Origin: Rickettsiales bacterium
GTDB taxonomy: Bacteria; Pseudomonadota; Alphaproteobacteria; TMED127
Assembly: GCA_002717855.1 (NCBI GenBank)
Contig: PBCD01000020.1
Span: forward strand, 1 to 14,111
Length of the DNA stretch: 14,111 nt
Direction of reading: 5' to 3'
In this document: positions 1-5,683 of the stretch, piece after piece
How positions within the stretch are numbered: position 1 is the stretch's first letter
Layout of the letters: the number at the start of each line of letters is the position of its first letter
Notes under the pieces: model-generated
The model's database searches: none
Seen by the model: the letters and a program-made list of their open reading frames with translations, nothing else
What the model was told of the DNA's origin: nothing
Program-made: the position numbers and the translations under genes

Positions 1-1
1 A

Positions 2-910
2 CATTTCCCTCATATTATTTCTAAACTGAAGAATAAAACAAGAGCTCTTCTCCAAATCCAACAAGGATGTGATCATAGGTGTACTTTTTGTATAATTCCA
101 TTTGGACGGGGTGAATCCGTCAGTCTTCCGATAGGAGAAATAGTTGAAAGAGCCAATACTTACATAGAATCAGGTTATAAAGAAATTGTTATTACAGGAG
201 TGGACATTACCTCATACGGTAATGATCTGCCAGGAAAGCCAAAGTTAGGAGAAATAATTAAACGATTATTTGTTCTTGTGCCAAACCTCAAAAGATTGAG
301 ATTATCATCTATTGATCCAGCAGAAATAGATGATGATCTAATTGATCTTATATGCAATGATCCAAGATTATTACCTCATATTCATTTTTCTGTTCAGTCA
401 GGCGATGATATAATTTTAAAAAGAATGAAAAGAAGACACCTAAGAACCGATGTTATTACAATTTGCAAAAAAATTAAAAAAAACAGAGATTCAATTACTT
501 TTGGAGCAGATTTTATAACTGGTTTTCCAACCGAGAGTGAAGAACATCACAGAAATACTGTTGATTTAATAAATGAATGTAATTTTACCAATTTACATAT
601 TTTTCCTTTTTCTCCAAAAAATGGAACTCCTGCATCAAGAATGCCTCAGGTTGAAGAAAAAATAAAGGTCGTCAGATCAAATCAGTTAAGAGAGTTGGGA
701 AAAAATTTAAAATTAAAATATCTAAATTCAAAGGTTGGAAAAACGTCGAAAATACTTTTTGAAAGTTATCGATCAAGTTATTCAGATGATTTTTTCAAAG
801 TATTTATTTCAGATATTGATAAACATGAAAATAAAAAACTTAAAGGTAAGTTAGTAGAAGTTAAGTTTTATGATTATGATGATAAATCAATTTTAGCTAA
901 ATTAGTTTAA
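2..910 (+). CDS. mtaB: tRNA (t6A37) methylthiotransferase MtaB, 5'-truncated by window edge
   Basis: Radical-SAM enzyme that adds a methylthio group to N6-threonylcarbamoyladenosine at position 37 of ANN-decoding tRNAs; cytoplasmic. The frame is open from base 2, so the gene starts outside the window; 302 residues are visible and the N-terminal UPF0004 domain is mostly missing. The radical-SAM cluster motif CDHRCTFC is encoded at 68-91, within a QGCDHRCTFCIIPFGRG context typical of MtaB rather than MiaB or RimO. Further on are GADFITGFPTE (SAM-domain fold, near 510-540) and FPFSPKNGTPASRMPQV (about 600-650). The last 60 or so residues form a TRAM-like RNA-binding segment ending in KLVEVKFYDYDDKSILAKLV. 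Its stop TAA (908-910) shares one base with the ftsY start, so the two are probably translationally coupled. An ATG at 200 lies downstream of the cluster motif and is not the real start. Confidence 0.93.
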   Translation, partial: HFPHIISKLKNKTRALLQIQQGCDHRCTFCIIPFGRGESVSLPIGEIVERANTYIESGYKEIVITGVDITSYGNDLPGKPKLGEIIKRLFVLVPNLKRLRLSSIDPAEIDDDLIDLICNDPRLLPHIHFSVQSGDDIILKRMKRRHLRTDVITICKKIKKNRDSITFGADFITGFPTESEEHHRNTVDLINECNFTNLHIFPFSPKNGTPASRMPQVEEKIKVVRSNQLRELGKNLKLKYLNSKVGKTSKILFESYRSSYSDDFFKVFISDIDKHENKKLKGKLVEVKFYDYDDKSILAKLV

Positions 911-1833
911 TGGTTGTCGGTTGGATTAAAAACTTAAAAAAGAGTTTGTCTAAGTCTTCTTCAGTTGTAGGAGAAGGAATAAAAAAAATTTTAAAAAGTA
1001 AGAAAATTAACGATTTAACTTTAGAGAAACTTGAGGACCATTTAATTTCTTCTGATATAGGAATAAGTTTGTCTGAAGAAATTATTAAAGAAATAAAAAA
1101 TAAAAAATTTGTAGATACAAGCGTTGAGGCAATAAAAAAAATAATTTTTAATTCAATAATCAAGGTTTTAAAACCCTTAGAAAAAGAAATTTCAATAAAA
1201 AAGCATAATACAACCCCTTTTTTAATATTAGTAGTTGGAGTTAACGGGGTTGGAAAAACTGCTACAGTGGGTAAATTGGCTTATAAGTTTTCATCTCAAG
1301 GTAAAAAAGTAGGCATTGTTGCCGCTGACACTTTTAGAGCCGCAGCAGTTGAGCAATTAGAAATTTGGTCGAAAAGAACAAATTCAATTTTTTTTTCTTC
1401 TGATATTGAAAATGCTGATCCTGCTTCACTCTCTTATTCATCTTATCTTAAGGCAAAAGAAAAGAATATTGATATATTAATAATCGATACCGCAGGAAGG
1501 TTGCACAACAAATCTAATTTAATGGATCAACTTTTAAAAATTATAAGAGTTTTAAAAAAAATTAATGAAAATGCACCTGACGAAGTTATCTTAGTGCTTG
1601 ACGGTAACACTGGACAAAACTCAATAAAACAAGCAAGTGTTTTTAAAGAAATTTGTGACATTAATAGTTTAATAATAACAAAATTAGATGGCACAGCTAA
1701 AGGTGGTGCGGTTATTCCGATTGGAAAAACACTAAAAATACCTATTGTCGGATTAGGAGTGGGTGAACAAAAAGAGGATTTAGTAAAATTCGAGGCTGAT
1801 GAATTTACTAGGGCGCTGTTAGATATTAATTAG
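910..1833 (+). CDS. ftsY: Signal recognition particle receptor FtsY (SRP GTPase)
   Basis: Membrane-associated GTPase that docks the SRP-ribosome complex at the Sec translocon for co-translational insertion of inner-membrane proteins. The 307 residues hold a complete NG domain: N-domain helices at about 35-90, P-loop GVNGVGKTA (110-118), DTFRAAAVEQL (140-150), DTAGR (193-197), TKLDG (257-261), and the closing GLGVGEQKEDLVKF (281-294). There is no long acidic A domain; the N-terminus is a short basic amphipathic stretch (WIKNLKKSLSK) that could serve as the lipid-binding helix. The residue after the P-loop GKT is Ala where FtsY proteins usually have Thr (KTAT instead of KTTT). The ATG at 910 overlaps the mtaB stop by one base and has no obvious Shine-Dalgarno sequence, which fits coupled translation. 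Its 3' end overlaps the opposite-strand dehydrogenase by 8 bp. The family assignment is secure. Confidence 0.97.
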   Translation: MVVGWIKNLKKSLSKSSSVVGEGIKKILKSKKINDLTLEKLEDHLISSDIGISLSEEIIKEIKNKKFVDTSVEAIKKIIFNSIIKVLKPLEKEISIKKHNTTPFLILVVGVNGVGKTATVGKLAYKFSSQGKKVGIVAADTFRAAAVEQLEIWSKRTNSIFFSSDIENADPASLSYSSYLKAKEKNIDILIIDTAGRLHNKSNLMDQLLKIIRVLKKINENAPDEVILVLDGNTGQNSIKQASVFKEICDINSLIITKLDGTAKGGAVIPIGKTLKIPIVGLGVGEQKEDLVKFEADEFTRALLDIN

Positions 1834-3004
1834 CTTTTTCTATCCTCCACAAATTTGATTTGCTATCATCAACTATAAAAAACACTACACCTTTATGATT
1901 AATTTCTAAATCCCTTATTCTTCCAAAATTTTTATCAAGAATCAGTTCTTTTTTTTTTATTGTATTGTTTTCAATTTCAAGCCTTATAATGTTTCCAATT
2001 TTTGTTGCAACCACCATTAAATCACCTGACCACTCTTTAAAAACTTCACCTTTGTAAAATGAAATATTACCAACCCCAATAGATGGAACCCATGTAATTA
2101 AATGCTTATCATATTTTTTTTTAAAAGGTTCATTACTAATTTTTTTACCTGAATATTCTTTTCCTCCCCAAGCGATATCTTTCCAACCTAAGTTACCTCC
2201 AAATTTTACTGTTGCAATGTTGTCACCTCCCATTGGACCATGCTGTGAGAAGTAGATTTGACCATCGTGAGGAGATTTAGAAACTCCCTGTGGATTTCTT
2301 AAACCTATTTGAAAAATTTCTGGGAGCCAATCTGAGTAACCTCTAAATTTCGGATTATCTTTTGGTATTTTCCCGTCAATTTTTATTCTAATAATACTTC
2401 CAGGATGTTTGGTTGGGTCTTGGGCAATCATTCCATGGTCTCTTTCACCAATACCAGCATACAAATAATTACCTTCAATTATTATTCTAGAGCCCCAATG
2501 TTTATTAGTTTTTAATTCAGGCTTTGATACAAAAAGAATCTCAAAATTTTTGATTTCATCATTAACTAACTTTCCACGACCAATGGCTGTGCTTCCATAT
2601 TTTTTGTTCTTAAAGATCTCAGTATCTTTGTTAAAATGACTATATGAAAAATAGACGTAACCTTTATGATATAAAACATCAAGCAACCCCCCTTGTCCAA
2701 AGATCATTTTATTACTGGGATATTTTAAGCTATTTATATTATGTTTTATCAATGTTTTGTTTCCATTCCTAATATCTACCTTAATTAGGTTTCCATTTTT
2801 TTCAGTAATCAAAAGATTATTTTTATTAATGAATGTCATTCCCCATGGATAGTTTAAATTTTCAGAAACAGTTGTAATTTTTAATTGTGTTTTACTTTTT
2901 GCATATTTTTTGAAATCACTGTATAGCTGTTCAGCTTCAATTATTTTTGAAAAGCTAGTTAAAAAAATTAACAAAAAAAGATTAATTATCATAAAATTTT
3001 TCAC
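1826..3004 (-). CDS. PQQ-dependent aldose sugar dehydrogenase (YliI/Asd-like), exported
   Basis: Likely periplasmic six-bladed beta-propeller of the glucose/sorbosone dehydrogenase family, which oxidises aldose sugars using pyrroloquinoline quinone. With a start at 3004 it has 392 residues. Family motifs are YPWGM (52-56), FGQGGLLDVLY (102-112), HWGSR (169-173), GERDHGMIAQD (186-196), DGKIPKDNP (210-218), IGLRNPQG (233-240), SQHGPMGGD (253-261) and AWGGKEYSG (278-286). These follow E. coli YliI closely in order and spacing. The start is uncertain. GTG 3004 gives MKNFMIINLFLLIFLTSF, a normal signal peptide with a lysine near the front; ATG 2992 lacks a basic n-region, and GTG 3022 adds six more residues. 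Cleavage is probable near IEA/EQ. The gene follows the O-antigen ligase on the same strand with a 23-bp overlap, and its 3' end overlaps ftsY. Substrate and cofactor use are inferred from the family; whether the cell makes PQQ is not visible here. Confidence 0.88.
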   Translation of the reverse strand: MKNFMIINLFLLIFLTSFSKIIEAEQLYSDFKKYAKSKTQLKITTVSENLNYPWGMTFINKNNLLITEKNGNLIKVDIRNGNKTLIKHNINSLKYPSNKMIFGQGGLLDVLYHKGYVYFSYSHFNKDTEIFKNKKYGSTAIGRGKLVNDEIKNFEILFVSKPELKTNKHWGSRIIIEGNYLYAGIGERDHGMIAQDPTKHPGSIIRIKIDGKIPKDNPKFRGYSDWLPEIFQIGLRNPQGVSKSPHDGQIYFSQHGPMGGDNIATVKFGGNLGWKDIAWGGKEYSGKKISNEPFKKKYDKHLITWVPSIGVGNISFYKGEVFKEWSGDLMVVATKIGNIIRLEIENNTIKKKELILDKNFGRIRDLEINHKGVVFFIVDDSKSNLWRIEKAN

Positions 3005-4196
3005 TATGATATTTTGATACACTATAGAGTATGGTTAGAACTAAAAAATAACTACCCTGCCACCAAGCGGCCCAAAACGAAAAGTTTACGAATGATGCTG
3101 ACCAAAAATAACCATTAAAAAAGATTATATACTTTTTGTAGTAAAAATTTAATCTTTTAATTAAAAAATAGTTTGCGTAGTAAATAAGTAATAAAAAGCT
3201 TAATAATCCAAAAATTCCAGTCTCAAGTAATAATTCAAGAAAAAAGTTGTGAGGATGACTAGGAATGAATGTCATATCTCCTGTTCTAGAATGACCGATT
3301 ACATTTTGGCTATTATTTAAAAAATTTGATGTATCAGGGCCTGTTCCGAAAATTGGTTTTTTTTTAAATTCTGAAAAAGAAAACCCCCATATAATTTGAC
3401 GATGTGCGTCTAAAATTTTTGTTGAAATTAAAAAACTTTCTTTTTGTTCAATTACCTTTTCAAATTTGTAGGACAAACTATTAAAGAAGCTAAAAATTAC
3501 TATAAATATGATTGTGGCACTAAAAAGAATTATTTTTTTTTGGTTTTTAAAATTGTTAATGAACCCAAAAGTTAACAACCCAACAAAACCTCCAATAATA
3601 CCTAATAAGGCTGAGTTACAATTACTCATAAGGATTATAGGAAAAATTAAAATAAGCATAATAAATGAAATATAAGGTTTTTGATTTCTTACCATACTTT
3701 CAAAAAATGGACATAAAAAGACTAATATGGTTAATAAATTTACAAAACCCTTATATTTCCTAATTTCATTGTTAGCAAGATATACACTTTTAAAATTTGA
3801 AATATTATAAAAAAAAACTAAAGCAACTGAAAAAAAAATTGAAATAATCATAAAATTTAATGTGAGTAATAATCTTTCATCGTTTTTTTTTAAGAATGAA
3901 AAAAGAAGACATGAAATTAAAAAAAAAGAGAGAAAGTATATTGTTACTAAAAGTGATCGAAGTGGTAAAGTCGAAAGGGTTGAACTAATTGAGAAAGATA
4001 AGATAGTTACAAAAAAAAAGGGAATTACAGGATTTTTACTAATTAATTTAAATATTGAGAAATTTTTCTGTTTTTCATCAATTAAAATAAATATTAATGC
4101 AACTGCTATTGAAGCACCATAGGCTATTGGAGTATGTAGTCTTAAAGAAAAACTAATTCCAATAAGTATACACGATATTTTTGCAATAGTAGTCAT
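2982..4196 (-). CDS. O-antigen ligase/polymerase family membrane protein (Wzy_C-type)
   Basis: Polytopic inner-membrane protein of 404 residues with about ten hydrophobic segments. Near the C-terminus is the family signature: a large periplasmic loop containing RQIIWGFSFSEFKKKPIFG (266-284) and GTGPDTSNF (284-292), then SHPHNFFLELLLETGIFGLL (313-332). The G-x-G-xxx-F, HPHN and E-x-G-xx-GL elements are the hallmark of O-antigen ligases (WaaL) and related oligosaccharide polymerases or protein O-glycosyltransferases, which join undecaprenyl-linked glycans to lipid A core, to other repeat units or to protein. The sequence cannot separate these activities, so no symbol is given. The ATG at 4196 is the first in frame; no clear Shine-Dalgarno sequence precedes it. 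It is divergent from the MaoC gene across an 87-bp spacer, and the downstream dehydrogenase starts inside its 3' end. No glycosyltransferases are beside it, so it is not part of a visible surface-polysaccharide cluster. Confidence 0.87.
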   Translation of the reverse strand: MTTIAKISCILIGISFSLRLHTPIAYGASIAVALIFILIDEKQKNFSIFKLISKNPVIPFFFVTILSFSISSTLSTLPLRSLLVTIYFLSFFLISCLLFSFLKKNDERLLLTLNFMIISIFFSVALVFFYNISNFKSVYLANNEIRKYKGFVNLLTILVFLCPFFESMVRNQKPYISFIMLILIFPIILMSNCNSALLGIIGGFVGLLTFGFINNFKNQKKIILFSATIIFIVIFSFFNSLSYKFEKVIEQKESFLISTKILDAHRQIIWGFSFSEFKKKPIFGTGPDTSNFLNNSQNVIGHSRTGDMTFIPSHPHNFFLELLLETGIFGLLSFLLLIYYANYFLIKRLNFYYKKYIIFFNGYFWSASFVNFSFWAAWWQGSYFLVLTILYSVSKYHSEKFYDN

Positions 4197-4218
4197 TGTA
4201 TATTTAAGCTACTATAAT
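4190..4218 (+). promoter_or_regulatory. Candidate sigma-70-like promoter for the MaoC-ribF-ileS-lspA operon
   Basis: A perfect -10 hexamer TATAAT (4213-4218) lies 17 bp after TAGTCA (4190-4195), which matches TTGACA at four of six positions. The -35 box falls at the start of the divergent O-antigen ligase gene. The site is 65 bp upstream of the ATG at 4284. In AT-rich DNA a TATAAT alone is weak evidence; location in the only divergent spacer of the window helps. Confidence 0.4.
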
Positions 4219-4269
4219 TAATAAATAAATTTAAGATACAGAAAATTTTAAATGAATTAATTTAAATCT

Positions 4270-4275
4270 AGGAGA
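4270..4275 (+). promoter_or_regulatory. Shine-Dalgarno sequence of the MaoC gene
   Basis: AGGAGA sits 8 nt before the ATG at 4284. It is the best ribosome binding site in the window, where most genes start by overlap with little or no SD, and it marks the head of the operon. Confidence 0.75.
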
Positions 4276-4283
4276 AAATTATT

Positions 4284-4727
4284 ATGAATTTAAATTATTA
4301 TGAAAAACTTCATGGATATTACCTCGAGGATATTTTTACAGGTCAAGAAGCAGAATTAATTTCATTAGTAAAGGACAAAGACATTGAAACTTTCGCGAAG
4401 GTTACAGGTGATTTAAACCCAATTCATATTAATGACGAATTTGCAAAAAATTCAATTTTTAAAAAAAAAATTGCACATGGTTTTCTATCAGCTAGTTATA
4501 TTTCGGCTGTTATTGGGACAAAGTTACCTGGACCAGGGTGTATTTATGTTAGACAATCTCTAAGATTTTTAGCTCCTGTTTTTCCAGGAGATAAAATTAT
4601 TACTAAAGTAAAAGTAAAATCAATTTTGATACCAAAAAAAAGAATTACACTAGAAACCTTCTGTAGTAAAAGTGATAAAAAAGTTCTTGATGGAGAAGCA
4701 GAAATTTTAGTCAATTCAAAGAATTAG
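4284..4727 (+). CDS. MaoC-like (R)-specific enoyl-CoA hydratase
   Basis: Single hot-dog domain protein of 147 residues, probably cytoplasmic, resembling PhaJ-type (R)-specific enoyl-CoA hydratases that convert trans-2-enoyl-CoA to (R)-3-hydroxyacyl-CoA. The hydratase-2 signature is present: FAKVTGDLNPIH (37-48), with the expected catalytic Asp43 and His48 spaced as in PhaJ, followed by KKIAHGFLSASYIS (61-74). LRFLAPVFPGD (93-103) is the usual second conserved block. The start has a strong SD sequence. It is the first gene of an operon with ribF, which begins 2 nt after its stop. The physiological acyl-CoA substrate cannot be told from sequence; the neighbours (ribF, ileS, lspA) are housekeeping genes and give no pathway hint. 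No polyhydroxyalkanoate genes are seen here. Confidence 0.88.
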   Translation: MNLNYYEKLHGYYLEDIFTGQEAELISLVKDKDIETFAKVTGDLNPIHINDEFAKNSIFKKKIAHGFLSASYISAVIGTKLPGPGCIYVRQSLRFLAPVFPGDKIITKVKVKSILIPKKRITLETFCSKSDKKVLDGEAEILVNSKN

Positions 4728-4729
4728 TA

Positions 4730-5683
4730 ATGGAGTTAATTGGCTTAAATCAAATTCCTAAAAAAGCATTACATTCAATTGTTGCAATTGGTAATTTTGA
4801 TGGAGTACATCTTGGGCATAGAAGGGTTATAAATAAGGCTAAAGAAATTTCAAAGGCTCAAAGAAAAAAGTTATCAATCATTACATTTGAACCGCACCCA
4901 AAATGTTTTTTTAAAAAGGAATTCAAAAATTTTAGGATTACGCCTTTTAGGAAAAAATTTGAAGAAATAAAAAACCTTGGAGTAGATTATTATTTTAATT
5001 TTAAATTTACACAAAATTTTTCTAAAATTCCTGCTGAACAATTTATTGAAGATATTTTAATTAAAAAAATGAAAGTTTGTTGCTTAATAACTGGGTTTGA
5101 TTTTGTTTTTGGTCACAAACAATCTGGTACAGTTGAACTTTTAAACAGATATTCACTTGAATCAAAAAAATTTAGTTTTATATCTATCAACGAATTTAAA
5201 AAACAAAATGTAAAAAATATCTCATCGTCTGAAATTAGAGCTTTTCTTAAGAAAGGTGATCTTCTTAAAGCCAAACAAATTTTGGGAAGGGATTGGTCAA
5301 TAATTTCTAGGGTTGCTAAAGGAAAAGGTAAAGGAAAGGAGTTAGGATTTCCAACTGCAAATCTTCTGATTAAAAATTATTGTGAGTTGAAATATGGGGT
5401 GTATGCAGTTATGATTCATTTTAAGAATAATTTAAATAATTATTTTTATGGTATTGCAAATTATGGTATCAAACCTACATTTTCACAATCAGAGCCCATA
5501 CTAGAAATTCATTTTTTTGATTTTAACAAAAATATTTATTCAGAATTAATTGAAGTAACTTTTAAATTCTTTATAAGAGAAGAAAGAAAATTTGAGAATG
5601 TTGGACAATTGAAATCTCAAATAAGTAATGACATATTAATTTGTAAAAAATACTTTAATGGAAAACCTTTCACAAACAATTAA
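4730..5683 (+). CDS. ribF: Bifunctional riboflavin kinase / FAD synthetase RibF
   Basis: Makes FMN from riboflavin and ATP, then FAD from FMN and ATP; cytoplasmic. The 317-residue length is normal. The N-terminal FAD synthetase domain (about 1-185) shows the nucleotidyltransferase motif GNFDGVHLGH (21-30), ITFEPHP (51-57), TGFDFVFGHKQSGT (121-134) and ISSSEIR (164-170). The C-terminal riboflavin kinase domain (about 186-305) shows GKGKGKELGFPTANL (198-212) with its PTAN motif, GVYAV (223-227), GIANYGIKPTF (241-251) and IREERKF (282-288). The ATG at 4730 is 2 nt after the MaoC stop. The last 26 nt are shared with the start of ileS in another frame. All core motifs of both activities are intact. 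Confidence 0.97.
   Translation: MELIGLNQIPKKALHSIVAIGNFDGVHLGHRRVINKAKEISKAQRKKLSIITFEPHPKCFFKKEFKNFRITPFRKKFEEIKNLGVDYYFNFKFTQNFSKIPAEQFIEDILIKKMKVCCLITGFDFVFGHKQSGTVELLNRYSLESKKFSFISINEFKKQNVKNISSSEIRAFLKKGDLLKAKQILGRDWSIISRVAKGKGKGKELGFPTANLLIKNYCELKYGVYAVMIHFKNNLNNYFYGIANYGIKPTFSQSEPILEIHFFDFNKNIYSELIEVTFKFFIREERKFENVGQLKSQISNDILICKKYFNGKPFTNN

Noticed and set aside
897..1163. 88-codon open frame on the - strand over the mtaB/ftsY junction
   Set aside because: Antisense to the FtsY N domain, low complexity (Ile, Phe, Leu, Ser), no support.
1815..1850. Search for a bidirectional terminator at the convergent ftsY/dehydrogenase ends
   Set aside because: There is a short T run (1834-1838) but no convincing stem; no terminator called.
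3862..4122. 86-codon open frame on the + strand within the O-antigen ligase gene
   Set aside because: Lies antisense to a well-supported membrane protein; the product is Lys- and Glu-rich, as expected from reading hydrophobic codons backwards, and it has no SD sequence or family motif.
4197..4283. FMN riboswitch upstream of ribF's operon
   Set aside because: The spacer is 87 bp of AT-rich sequence without the GC-containing helices and conserved segments of the RFN element.
4573..4590. GC-rich inverted repeat CTCCTG / CAGGAG in the MaoC gene, considered as a terminator or attenuator
   Set aside because: It is explained by the conserved APVFPGD codons, has only 6 bp, and is not followed by a T run.
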